DNA of 64,000 nt from Portulaca oleracea (lineage: Eukaryota; Streptophyta; Magnoliopsida; Caryophyllales; Portulacaceae), in assembly GCA_029582165.1 (NCBI GenBank), contig CM055890.1:3328044-3392043 (forward strand), in the 5' to 3' direction. The notes under the pieces are model-generated. The model ran no database searches, was not told the DNA's origin, and saw only the letters and a program-made list of their open reading frames with translations. The translations under genes were made by a program, and so were the position numbers. Positions 23,801 to 38,400 of this stretch are shown here, piece by piece. The first letter of the stretch is position 1. Every line of letters starts with the position of its first letter.

Positions 23801-25142
23801 ATAGAAAACTTGTGATTCTTATTGATACAGACCACACCACAGCAAGAAGCACAAGGGTAGTACTCAATTCACACCATTGGATACAGACCACACCACCAAT
23901 AGCATGAACCAAGCTCTACTTAACACCTTCTAAGCTTGCCAAAGCTTAGTTACAGACAAGTAGAAATGGTCGAGAGTTATGAGACACTCACAAACACAGA
24001 GGAGCAAAGCTCTACTGATTTCCTAAACACTCAAAGATTCATGAAAATGAGTACAAGACTTAGCTAATATAAAACTGCAAGTTGCTGCCTTCTAACCGAG
24101 TAAACTAAGGTTTTCTAATGATGAAGAAACCTCTAATTACTTAGCTAAGTACATCATTACATCAAATTCAGCTGCTTAAGTCTAGTACAATACATAATTA
24201 CATTGTTTGCAAGCAAAAGATGACAGCAGAACAAAACAAAGGAAACTTGAGTTCAGATTGGGCCACCTCCTGCTTCAGCATGCATGAGTCACTTCTCCAC
24301 TTGATTAATTACCTCTCCAAAGCCTCCACAAGCTGCTACATCATCTTAGGAATATATATTTACAGCAGGTAACTCGAGCATAGGGTGAAACGACCAAAAT
24401 AACCCATTAAGATTTCCAAATACCCAGGCTGCCCAGAACTGAACTTCCCTGACATACCTGGACTTTTTGGGCTGTAGAAATTGTCCTTCAAAATCAGTCA
24501 CGTGCACATTTTGAAAAGTCTTAGAGGACTCATTAAATAAACCAATGGCTTTGGAATCAACCATTTTGGACACCAAATGAGCACGTACGAAGCAAAACAC
24601 TGAAGCTTGTAAAAACTGATTTTCTAGGTAAAAACCATCTGGAAAATGCTTTTCTGAAGATGATCCACATAAGCTTTAATCCTCAAATTTAGCTGAAAGT
24701 TATGATAAATTATGAGAATCATGACTGCCAAAAATCAAGCCAAATGGACTTAAAATGAGGCCTGTGAATTTTCTCCAAAATTACACTGCTACAGTTTGCT
24801 TCCTTTTAGCACAGGGTCTGATTGGCTTGACTTCATGACTAATCTAGGTGACGTCCTTATACCCATATGACATCAAAACATCCTGTATGAATCTTGAACC
24901 CTTAAGTTTGAGACTAACGCCAGGCGAACATACATCAGGCTGGTACTTGTAATCTCACTTTTAAATACAAAAATACCACCAAAAGATCAAAAACAAACTC
25001 TACATAACACCACTTGATTAGCCAAATCAAGATACAGAAGTAGAAATGTGAGAGTTATTAGAACGCTCACAAAAAAGGAAAGGCTAAAATCTTTCACTCA
25101 TATTCATCTAATTCATATGCTGCAAAATGAAGTACAACATTA

Positions 25143-25212
<70 letters not shown>

Positions 25213-26125
25213 TAAACAAGCAAACTAATAAGCTAATTAAGCACCTCTCCAAATTACAACAATTTTGGTTTCCTAAGTGTGAACAAAGGTCTAAAACATG
25301 CTTAATTAGCCTAAGTATGAACGAAACCAGTTATCACTTTGCTTCTCATTGAATTTCTCATCCACAACAATAGAGAATTGAGCCTCTAAAGCATCATCAC
25401 ATGGTAGCTCTCCATTGGGCCAGCAACCCACACTTAGCACCATTCACATCAAGCTACCTCCTACTTGCTTGTTTACTTAGCTTGCCCAAGTTGTTAGGAA
25501 ACCTCCTTGGATCAGCAAAGAAGAGGGAATTCGAAAATAGCTTGAAAAAGATCGAATTGCCCTTGATAAAACTCCAAAATGACAAATGAGCCAGATTTAA
25601 GCCATACCGAGTACACTGATTTTGCAAGGGCTGTTGAGAACTCCAATAAAGTCCAAATTAGACAAAACGTAGCTTTTTAGAAAGCATATTCAATGCCCTT
25701 TAAAAGTCTCCTAGGGCAAAATTGGAGTAGACGTCTCAATTTTGAGATATAGATACAAATAGAGTAGGTACCAATCGGGATGAATGGTACGTGAAACTAT
25801 AAGTGTTTTTGCTTGAACTTGTAGACGACCAAGAAGCTTGCTTGCACCATGTAGGCTGATCTCTACCAAAAAGATAACTCATTTAAGAGTTAATCAAACT
25901 AGAACGTACGCATTCTTGTGGGCTATTGGACAATGCATGCCAACGTTTGGTTTTACTTGATTCTTTGATCAGCTTAGTGACGTCCTTGTGCCGATATGGT
26001 TCCAACACACCTTCCATGGATCTTGGATCCCCAAATGTGAGACTAAGGTATCATGAATCTACATTAAAGTGGGTCGAGCGGAGATGGTCGCAGGATGGGT
26101 GAGAGAAGGGCTTGCATGGTGAGAG

Positions 26126-26178
<53 letters not shown>

Positions 26179-29100
26179 TGTTTCAGAGTGAGAAAATGAA
26201 AGATAAAAGGGAGAAGTCATGCCTATGGCCATGGCTATGGCCTACTAGATGGAAGCAGAGGAGAGAGAAAGGCTTAATAATCTGAAGGCTTAATAACTTG
26301 GAGAAAGCCCTTTACCGCATTAACAAGAGTGAGATTATCCCCTTCTAAGACTATCCTTCGGAATCCAATGGAGACTGCATCCCTAATCCCATTACGCATA
26401 GCAACGGCTTCGGCAGTTAAAACTGAGGAATTACTCAAATTGAAGGCTGCTACACGAAGTACTCTACCTTGATCATTCCTGATGATGTAACCACCTCCAG
26501 CACGACTAGCACTCCTGGCCCCATCAGAATTGATTTTAATCATTCCCTCTGAAGGTTTAGAGCAAGAAACCCACCTCACACATGCCTTAGAAGGAGAGGT
26601 CTGTGCGGCCATCCCGCCTAAGGACTCATTCAATCTTTCCTTAAACCTCCATTTAGCAAAAGCTCGCTTAGCACGTAATAACATACTACTAGGATGAGTA
26701 GTTTTTTGGCTGAAAGCCACCATATTCCTAGTTTTCCAAATACTCCACAACAAAGCTACAACTTTATCAATAACAAACCGAGAAGATTGTCTCAAACATC
26801 TACTGAGAAAGGAATCAAGCGTATCATTGAAATCCGGGGCAATTGGAATCCAAGCATGTTGCTTGGACGCATGCCAAACTTCCTGAACATACTCACAATG
26901 CAAAAATAAATGATCCTCACTTTCATGAGAAGAATTACAGAGAGGACATAAAGTAAGTACATTCATACCACGATAAACAAGATGAGTTTTAACATGAAGC
27001 ACATCTTGGAACATTTGCCAGAGGAACAGTTTCAATTTAGGTTGAATATTCAACTTCCATATCCACTTAAATTCCCACGTATTCTGGAAATTCACGCTAT
27101 TATGAGCGAGCCAAGGGGTAGATTTTGTTGAAAAAGCTCTACAGCTAGTGAGACCCCAACAAAGGGAATCATCCATCTGGTTAAACGGAATAGGGATTGT
27201 TTTAATGGAATCCAAAACGTCTGGGGTGACCAGCGAGCCAAGAAGCTCCTCATTCCAAGTTTTATCTTCCTTAATAAAATGAATCACCCCCAAAGAGGTA
27301 TCTATTCTGGACATGTCGGAGCCGTGAATTTTTTCCACAAGACTCGTTTGTCCACACCAATTATCCAGCCAGAAATCTATCTTCGTACCATTACCAACCT
27401 GCCATCGAAGACCTTTCGCAAAGATAGGTCTAATCTTCAAAATTGATTTCCAAGCGCAAGAATCCGTAGCATTAGGCTTGATTGTAAAAATATCGTTATT
27501 TTACACATATTTAGCCCGAACTTGGTCTACCCAGAGCCCCTTACCGAACATCACTCTCCAGAGGAGTTTAGAAAGGAAGTTCTTATTTACCGCCTCTGTA
27601 TTTCTAAGCCATAAATCACCTAAAGCTTTTGGCCTACAAACCTTGTCCCAAGCGACCATAGGTAGACCTTTATTAGAATTTAAATCCTTCCAAAAAAAAG
27701 TCTTACTAATCGAATCAATCTGGTTCGCAGTACTTATACGAATCTTAAAGCACTACAGGACATGGGATGGATATATCAAAAAATTACTCGGAGGTACCCC
27801 AATATTTGGGGAAACTATTTTTCGGTACCCCAACTTCTTAAAACTCATTTTGAGGTACCCTTACTTTTTGGGTTAGTAATTATTTGGTGCTTTTCCAGCC
27901 ATCAATTTTATTAAGTGAATGAAACACCCTTATTCTTCTTCTTGAAGGGTATTTCTTAAAAAATGGAAGAACAAGGGTATTTCGGCCACTTAACCAAATT
28001 GATGACCGAAAAGGTACCTAATAATTTCTAACCCAAAAAGTAAGGGTACCCCAAAATGAGTTTTGAAAAGTTGGGGAACCTGAAAAACATTTCACCAAAA
28101 GTTAGAGTACCTCCGAGTAATTTTTTTCGGATATATATTGTTAAAACCCCCCAAGGATGTTGCCTTGGCGACTGGATCAGTTTTGAATAAAAGCCAAAAT
28201 TCATTTAGCCAGAAAAGCTGTGATACGAAAGAGGCTGAAGGACATTTACGTCAAGAGGCTGAAGGACACTTACGTCAAGCATCTCAAGGACGTTCATGTC
28301 AAGCACGAAAGATAAAAGGAACAGGGAAGTATTTCTGGAAACCAGTTACTCGATCCCTCCATTCTTATTTCTATCCAGACTAATCGATTGTAAATCTTGC
28401 TGTATAGGAAACAATCGTGAAGAAATTAGAAGGAACAAGGATCGTGACTTGCGGAGAAATCTTCCAAAAGATGGAAAGGAAAATCGTCAATTTCGGAAAG
28501 ACAAGCAAAGTGCAAAGAAGGAAAAATCATCATCAATTCTGGAAAGACAAGCAAGATGCGTAGAAGGAAATAATAGATCCCCAATGACTACTACCTACAA
28601 GTTGCGCCCATAAATAGATGAATTGAAGACCGAAGAAATTAAAAATTCCAAGTGAAGTAATCGGGTGTTACCAAAACAGAGGGTGCTCTGTTTTGAGTTC
28701 TTATCTTCGTGTAGAAAAGTTGTATTCGGTGAAAAACTTGTGTTTGAGTGTAATCGATTCCTTAACGGAACTAGGATTTGATTGATGCTCTTATTCCTAG
28801 AAGGACTTAGGATCGATTAGTGTTTACACCAATTTGTGGTTGGTGTGTGTTTCCTAGAAACTCTGTTCGAAGCTTCGGTGTTCGTTGTTCACTGCAACCC
28901 TAAGGACATTCACCTTAGGCAGTTGTGAACCTTCGTTGTTCGCTGTTCGCTGCAACCTTAAGGACATCCACCTTAGGCAGCTGTGAAGCTTCATTGTTCG
29001 CTGTTCGCTGCAACCCTAAGGACATCCACCTTAGGCAGTTGTGAACCTTCGTTGTTCGCTGCAACTCTAAGGACGTTCACCTTAGGCAGTTGTCACATTC

Positions 29101-29286
29101 AAGCATATATTGTTCCAACGAAATAAAGGAGGTTATTCAGTTATCTCTTATTGTCCTTTATTTCAGCTTACCTTGGTTTATCTTAGTTGAATCTCAATAT
29201 GAAAAGATTAAGAAACCCTAACGTCCTTTACCAATGAGTATTTGTGTAGAAATTTTCATAACCCTATTCACCCCCCTCTAGGGTTC

Positions 29287-29357
<71 letters not shown>

Positions 29358-29373
29358 TGTATGTTTGTGTGTT

Positions 29374-29420
<47 letters not shown>

Positions 29421-32400
29421 AATTGATTATACTAATGAGTGCCTTGCAACATGAAACTCAATAATGTCTCTAAACTAAAGGAACATACATACAAGAACCT
29501 TGAGCGAATTACAAGCGTTTGTATGTACCACGTCTGAATGTTTTGGCGTATCTCTTGATCTTCGATGTATCTTTGTTAAGTTTTCGATGTAGCGTTAATA
29601 GCTTTTCATTGTATCTTTTTATATTTTTAAGTGTATCTTTATCTTACTTTGTAATGTATTTTTGTTCAACTTTATAATTTTTTTTTTTTTCATCGTCAAT
29701 CGTATAAAAAAAATTAGTTTCTTTACTCTAATTACTCATCAACAATAGTAAAATGGGTCAATGGTAGTACTAAAGTCAGACTTTTCGAATCTGATTGTAA
29801 TTTATTTTGTTTTATAAGTGTTCTATCTTTTTCCATGATGTATTGTATGTTTCATTCATATGTAACAAATCATTTTTATTTTCAAATGTGGCTTTTATTT
29901 AATGTATCATTTCTAAGTTGTAATGTAGCTTTTCCATTGTAAATGTTATATACATATTTTTTTCATGATTTAAATGTATCTTTTAGTTATATGTAATAAA
30001 CCATTTCTATTTTCCGATGTGACTTTTACGGAATATATTAATTGTATCGTTTAATGTATTTCCAGGATGTATCTTTTATGTAATTTTTAATTTATTTTTC
30101 AAAGGTCCGTACCTTGTACTCTAAAGTAATTATATGTATATGTGTATACGCACTATTAGTATTGATATAGTCAACTAGTAACATTTAGAATAATCACATC
30201 ACATATGGTAATTTAATAAATAGACTATAGACGACAATAACGAATCAAATGCAATAATTCCAGTATAGATAAATTATCAACAGTGCATACCTCACATTAG
30301 TTTGTTTTTAAACCTAAGTTTTGCCCACACAAAACACACATAAGATTGGCCAAATATATAGATATTTAACTGTGATTTTAGACCAATAAATTTTCGATCT
30401 CATATTTTTTTATAAGAAGCTCTCTTTGAATCCCTTGGCTCGTATGACGTACCTTAGCTCGGAGAAATGAGTTTTCATGCTCAAGATCTGCCTCCTACAT
30501 ATGTGGGAAAACAAGATTATAGGTACCATGACAGATAAATGATGGGAAAATTATTCTCTAGTGTTGCTCAAAAAGGGAATTTTTATTGACTTGTTTTTCT
30601 TGCAATATGATGTTGTCATCAATCAAAGATTGCTAATAAGAAAAACAATTTAGAATTATTTTTTAAAGTTGAGTATAGGTTTGTCAAATGTCAGATGTGA
30701 CTTGAGATGATGTCAAATTAGATATTTAAGTTAGATAAATATTTTTGGAAAATAATCCAAAAAGTTACGTCCAATGGCGTGTTAACCCAAGTATTGAAGT
30801 GAGCTTGGTAAACCCAATAAATTCTGAGTTAACCTAAACAAATCTTAGGTTAACACGCCATGAACACCTGCATTCAAATGTTAGTGACCAACACAAGGTA
30901 TGGGAGAGAGACATTTGAATATATATAATCACAGGTCCACAACGGACCTCAACTAGGTTAAAATCAAATGAGGTATGTAGTTAAGGTATTGGTTGGTTAA
31001 CCCAGAAAGTGAGGGTGGTAAACCCAATAAGTTTTAGGTATGGTTAACCTGAACAAATGTTAGGTTAACACGACATGAGTATATTTTGTGACAATTGACG
31101 ATAGTTAATTCACAAATAAACAAAAAAAATGTATAAAATAAAACATAAACAACTGAGATCTACAGTATATCTAGGTAACGATGACCTATTAGACCTATAC
31201 AAAAAACCAAACTGCAAATATTTTCTTGGTCAATGAAAATTGCTTTGCGTGTTCAACACCATAGAGTAATCTACCTATAAAAGATTAAGGTGAAACAACG
31301 TTCTTCAAGACTCCGGGAAACCATGCATAAAGAGACCGGTGGTTGCTTTTCTTCTATGGTCCTCTAGTGGGTCAGTTTGGATGGCTTTTTGTGTTTCTTC
31401 ATCGCCTCTCCAGAGCCGGTAGTCGTTTCTTGCCTCAAGTTTTCTTTTCTTGCTTCTCGTGTCTTCTTTTTGGGTTTTGTTCGGTTGCATGGGGTGTGTG
31501 AATACAATGTCCCCTCCTGTTTCTAGATGTTTTGTGCTTAAGTCTGCGTTATCTTCCATTGTTGATTCCAATAATTTAATTTAAGAGTATTTCTGAGGGT
31601 GGTCTTGGTGATGTGTTGTCTATGGCTACTCTGTCTAAAGCTAGTGAGATTGTGTGCATTCTTAAGGAACTTGTGGCGTTGAGTGGGGTGGATGTTTCCC
31701 CCGCTACTGATTCTGTGCCAGCGGGTGATGCTGCTGTGAATGAGGTTTTTGGTCAACTTGTTGATTCCTCTTTCAATATATCGTCGGGAGTTAGGTCTCG
31801 ATCCTTCTCCTTGTTTGTTGATAACCTGCCTGTTGGGGTTGACAATTTGGGTTTGAAGAACCTTTTTGCTGATTTTGGGCTTCTCTTTGATGCTTATATT
31901 CTTCAAAAGATGGGTAGGAATGGGAAGAAGTTCGGTTTTGTTCACTTTGATGACAAGCAAGTTTGAATGTTATTCAAAGTCTTAATGGTAGGTGTTTCAA
32001 TGGCTCTTTGTTGGCTATCTCGTGGGCTAAATTCAATAAGAAGTAGTACTCTAAATCTGCCAAGTGGATTTGGATCCCTAAAGACAAACAGAGTAGGTTG
32101 TCTCAATTTCCAATTATTCATCAAAGGGTTGGCTCAATTGTTCCTGCTAATTCTGAGGGAACTATTTCAAATCTCATGCATCTGCGGAAATTTGAGTCGT
32201 TTTTCGCTTGGTGTTGGTGTTGTTGGTTCTCCTAGTTGTTTTTCACCACCTCTGCGTTCGTACAAGGATGTGTTATGTCAATCCATTCTGTGTCTGATGT
32301 TTCTCTATATCTTGAGGATTCTATCTTGATTCGTTCAAAAGCTGGTGCTGGGCGTAAAAGTAGATGTAAGGCGTTTTTGAAGTCTAAATGGTGGTTGGTT

Positions 32401-35400
32401 TTGGATGCTTCTCGAAAGACTAAGTCAACTACTTCTGAAGTGCCGAGGAAGTTGAAGGACCGTAAAAACTTTGAAGCGGTGCTTGATCGAAAGAGGGATT
32501 TGGTGAGAGAGCTACGTGAGTTAAAGGTTTTACCAACCAAGAAGATGTGAATCACTTTTTGGGTCGTTTATTAGCTGTTTTGTAGCTGTCTTAGTTTTCT
32601 TGTCTGTATCTTCCAGTTGTTGTTGTTGTATATTTGTTCCTGTTGTTTTGCTGTTTTTGCGGATGTTTTTGAAGTATCTTTGATGCTTTATACCCTTTCG
32701 GCTTCCAACTATCGAAAAAAGGAGATCTCATTCATGAGTTTAATCAGATTCTAGTTCAAGTACGTCTTTCAAGCTCTCAAATGTATATTTGGCACGTGAA
32801 AGTGCGGCAGTGTCAGTGTCACCTTCATTGTCACTTTTTAGTGACCAATAATTATCTTTGTGTCGCCGTCGCCTTCTAAAATGACTAAGCTATTTCCGGT
32901 GGTTTCAGACCAAACCATAGTGCACATAATCTGATATCCACTTTTGTCAAGGACTAGGTATGTTTTTATTATACTGCGTCTCGCTCATTAATTCACTGTC
33001 TTTAAGGAAATATTTGTCCTCTATCACCCAAATGCTCTCTAGATTAACAAATATTCCTCCAGGATTAATCAACCCTTGTGAAAACTCAAGTCCCGTTCTT
33101 TAATGCAGCTGGCAGGCTGCGGTGCCACACCACATGCAACTTTCCATATTCCACCAAAATCAATCACAACCCACCATAATCTAACTTTTCTAATTTAATT
33201 TATCTTTTTATTAAAAGTTAAACTTTCCATATTCCACCACAACCCACCATAACTTTCCCTAACCCATCACAATCCACCACAACTTTTTCCAACCCACCAC
33301 AATCCACCACATTTCCTCCACACAGCACACCGCACCGCACCGTAGCTAGTCGTATAAAGGAACGGGGCTAAGTTGAGCAAATATGGGAGAGAGAGAGAGA
33401 GAGAGAGAGGTTGTCAGTTGGCTAAGTAGTTTTTATAGATAAAACTATAAAACTGCTTCCTATTATTCAGGAAACAAATTATTGGATAATTTATAATTAT
33501 TTATTTATTTAAATTAAATCAAATAAATTATAAAATGAAAACTATATAGTGTAGTTGAGTCCACCATATGTTTCATGTTCCAGCACCGCAAAGTGCTAAG
33601 TGTCGCCTAATAAGCCGACAACCGACATACACGTGCGTATGCGGTTCAATGCTTCGCATTGAACCTTGTACCACTACTAACCTAATAGTAATCTATTAAC
33701 TAAGTATTAGTCCAAGTAGTACTCCCTATTATAAACTAGTGAAAGGTTTATTCCACCACCAATGTGAGATTTTTCACATTCCCCTCTCTCTACTTTCAAA
33801 TTCCAAAACTATCAACAATTTCTGTTCATTCTACGTACAGAGATCATGACAATTTTCTAGGCTGCATGCAGCCATGCAGGGCTGTTCCAAGGGGTAGGCC
33901 CAAGGGGCGACCGCCTAGGGCCCACGGTAGCGGAGGAATTATACGGAGACAAAAAGGGGCCCCGACCACCCCCAACTACGATAAAATTATTGTAATGCAA
34001 ATTGAATAGTATAGATAATTTATCACAGTGGTAATCATGGGTATTTTACTGTAATCAAATTGTTGATGTCAGCGATTTGATTTCCTTTACTTGAAATTTT
34101 GCCTGATCTTATTTAATTTATCCTTATGTGTTATGTACGCCAATTTTCTAAGATCAAACTCCTACTATTGATGTTGTCCATTTTTTTTATCCCAAATTTT
34201 ACTCCAAAAGTTTATTTCCCTCCAAAAATTATTTTATTTCTATTGCCCCTTGCTTAATTTATGTACTCGATATATTTTTCATTTTCTTTTAATACCATTT
34301 TAGCTAGATAATATTATCTCTTTTTTTTATATTTTATTTCTCTTATTGCATATCATATCATAAATAGTAGCGACTACAAGTCGTAACTTCACTATTTCTT
34401 TTACTTATTATATTATATATAGAAATTATTTTTTCAAATTTTATTAATGTTTTTAAGTAAAGATAAAAATATATTTGTCATGCAATTACTATTAATTTTA
34501 ATTTTGTGGAAACATTATTCCCTTAAGAATATCAATAACTAAATAATTCTTGGATCAAAAACATTTTAGTAGAGATGTACTTAAAACATGAATTAGTAAG
34601 AACGACAGTTAAGGATATTATCCGAAAAGTTTTAAATATTCAATTTGCGTGTAATGTTTTACAACTTGAGAATTTGAAGTTTAACTATTTTAGTATTATG
34701 TATCACGTCTTGGATGGTTTTCTTTAACAAAATCTTCTGTTTCTGGCTCTGGTCCACGATTAAAAAAAAAATTGTCTTAGGTTAAGGACCAGATCGAGAA
34801 TATAGTTAGATAGTAGTATCAGAAGGCTCAACATGCTTTGTAAATAAAATAAGGAGAGAAAAAAGGGGTTCACATGTCACTTTGTTAAAAAAAAATCAAA
34901 CTTTTTTAAGTGTCTATTTTTATAGGGAACAGTAATGATAAATTTTTTATCAAGTTTTCACAGAAGAGCCACATGTTGTAAATGGAAAAGAAAAATTGGT
35001 TTTTTATAGATATGCATTTTAATTAAATTCTTAGTACCATTTTCTATCATGAATGTTGACGTAATTTTTTAAAAGGACCCAATCTAAAACGTGGTCTACT
35101 ATGTTGCCTGGGACTCAAAAATGTCAGGACCGGGCCTAGCTGCATGGTCACAGTCCATTCACAGATTCAATCGATCAAATATAGATTTGATCAACATTAC
35201 TATATATTTTTCATTTTTGGTTGTTGAATAATCATCACTCTTTAATTTATATATCTCTTTTTTCCTGCATCATGGGGGTAAACAATTAGAGTTTGACTGA
35301 AAGGTACTAAACTAAACAAGAAAGGTGATTACCCTTTTCTGCAAGAACTCCATATCTGCGAGTAACATTTCATGCTGCAATAAAAGTAAGTAATTTCAAC

Positions 35401-38400
35401 GTTATGCAATTGAAATCCTTAACTGTGTGTTTATTTGTAGCCTACAGCCTAATGATAATAAAACAGCTGGAGGTTGATTGATAAGGAGTTTTCTGTATTT
35501 TGGACCCTGAAATATAGGGTATTTAATTTTCTGGACTTTTGATTTTCAACGTTAATTTTTTGGATCCTAAAGTTTATGCACTGAATAAAAAAGGTCCTTA
35601 AAGTTTGTGGGCTGAAAAAAAGTCCGGTGTCCCGTTCTTTTTTTTCTTCCCATATATGTTTGAATTTCTCTCTCGATCGATTGATGTCAAACTTAAGGAC
35701 TAAGATTAAAACTGATATTAAAGCTATAATACACATCTCTTATGCATGTCGCAGCTACTTAGACCCATAAGTCGGAGCTACTTAGACCCGTATAGTTACA
35801 GGTCTAAGTAGCTCCGACATGAATAAGAGAGGTGTATTATAACCTCAATATCAGTTTTAACCTTAGTTCTTAAGTTTGAGAGCAATCAAGAGAGAAATTC
35901 AAACATATATGGGAAGAAAAAAAAATGTGACATGAGTTTTATTTTCGCCCCGCAATCTTTAAAGTTCATTTTTATTTAGCCTATAAACTTTAGAGTCCAA
36001 AAAATTAATGTTAAAAATGAAAGGTTCTGAAAATTAATTACCCTATACTTTGGGATCCAAAATGCAAACAATCCAATCGATAAGCATACCAACCTTTTTT
36101 GACCTAATCCTTGACATCCCTCTTTCAAGTCGATTCTCTAGTTGTTTCAGCTCCTTCACAGTCAATGAGCTCAAGCATTCTCCCATCAGATTTCTGCACA
36201 GTTATAACTTCTTAGTAGATACACTAATCTAGCCAATTATATTCATATATACATGAATGAACATCAACTTTTTGGTTCCAAATATAATAGCATAAACTGA
36301 CATCTTTAAACAATCAATGTGTGTCTAACCCTAAGGTATTTAGAATGAAATTAAGCAAGAGTAATCCTTGATAACTTACATGTATTATGATGACTAGTTT
36401 AAAGCAATTAGGTACAGTACAAAACTAACCTATCTCAACTATATGAAAGTACAACAAAACTTAAAAATGTCCTAGTTCTTTTGTTTTTCAAATGCAAATC
36501 TATCTACTTTAAAATGAAGACAATTTTTCATTATTTTGCCAAAATGATGTTGTTTTTGCTTTCAACCAAGATTTAAGTTGCATTTCACCCATACTTTATC
36601 CAATCCCTTAAACTGGATGATTACTTTTTAGACGTACTCATTGATTGAGGAAACAATCTGAGAGTAATTACAATAAATTCTTCAATATTAGCTAACCTGT
36701 TAGAGCTTTGCATCATTTGGATTTGTTGTCGTAACTTTGCAGATTCTTGTTGGTAATACTTCACAGGTACAATGCATGAAAAAAAAAAAAAAAGTAAGTC
36801 AATACACGTCAGATGCATTATTAAGTTCAAAAGCAATCATATTAGTTCTAAGTACGACATACATGATTTTGCATGGTGGTGGATGAATATAATGTTAACG
36901 AATTTTAGCTTACTTGAGCATTGATTTCGGTGACAGAAGCGGAGTTGGTGCCATCGCTATTTGCCTTCTTGTACCTCTCTATTATTGATCTTATGCTGCT
37001 TCCAATTTCAGGACAGAAAGCAAGCAAAGAAATGTGAGGGCAAAATTCATCGAATTAGAATGTCAAATTGATGAAATCGACAATGAACGAATGAAAATTG
37101 ATCCATATATACACTTGCATATTTTACTAATGTAACTTCAAAACTCATAAACCATGTCTAGCATATACTTTCATCAATATCAAACAGCCCGTAGTGAACT
37201 TTCATGCTTCCTACCAAGGTTCAATTTTTGGTAAAATCAAAATATTTTCCATAGGTGAAAATTGCAAATTTGATGGATTATATTTGTCATCAACAGTTTG
37301 ATGCGTACCCCTTGCCCACAAAAAAATTACTAGGAGGTGCCACACATTTTTAACAACTGACTATAAGAGGACTACTTTTTTTTAATGCACTCGAAAGGGG
37401 ACCACATCTTCAAAGAACTAGCTGTTGGGTGATTTTCAAACCATTTTGACTGAATTCCGACGATTTATATGAAGAAACCCACCACTACCATGAGCACCTC
37501 CGCCTACTCGTCGTAGAGGACCTCTAGCAACAGCAGTAAACTAAGCACTAAAGTTTTGTTTGAAAGACTGGAATCAAGATTAAATCAGGGAAGTTGATTA
37601 TACATTATTCTCTATATATTATTCTTGTTTCCTTAATATTATATGTTCCTATTATGACAAGTGATCCTATCTTGTAGATACTCAACGGATTGGAACAAAT
37701 CTCCCAAGATATCAAATACAAGAAGATTGGAGATCAACAAGATTGGATTAAGATATCTTGGATTGGAGATCAAGAAGATTGGATTAAGATATATTGTGTG
37801 TGTGATATCGAATACAAGATATCGAATACAAGTGATCAAGATATCTTGTGAAGATTGGAGATCAAACAAGAAAGGAAACAATCTTCAACAAAGGAAAGAG
37901 GACGTTATCATTTGAAGAGCTTCAACTATAAATACAACCAAAGAGCAATTAACGACTCCAAGCAAGATAAATCGTGTATAGGAATTTTGTGATAGAAAAT
38001 TCCGAGTGTAGCTACTTGGTTTTGAGTAGTGAGTTGTGTAACCAGCAAGTGTGTTCTGGTGAGGCCCTCAAGGGTGTGTAGCTAAAGTGAGAATTGTGTT
38101 CCACCTTTAGTGTGTTTCTGAATCTTTCTAGCCTCAACTGCGAAGCCTCCTCTGCAGAAATTCACTCTAAGTTTCTGCCCCTGTAAGCATACGTTGATGA
38201 CCTCACACAGGGGCGGATCCACATGTGTTGTAGTGGTGTCAATTGACACCACTAAAATTTAAAAAAATAAATAAATCAGTTTACAAAAAATCGGAAAAAT
38301 ATTAAGCTTATATAACTTTTGACACCCTAAAGAAGTAGAAAAGAAATGTACAGCCCGTTGGTAATTGTGCGACTATGAGAAAGGATAGGCTTGTCTTGTT

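Noticed and set aside
28873..29092. CRISPR-like regular repeats
   Set aside because: The repeats are tandem without unique spacers and lie in an LTR of a plant genome.
33764..34009. 81-residue frame
   Set aside because: It crosses the left end of a hAT-like element and shows no protein features.
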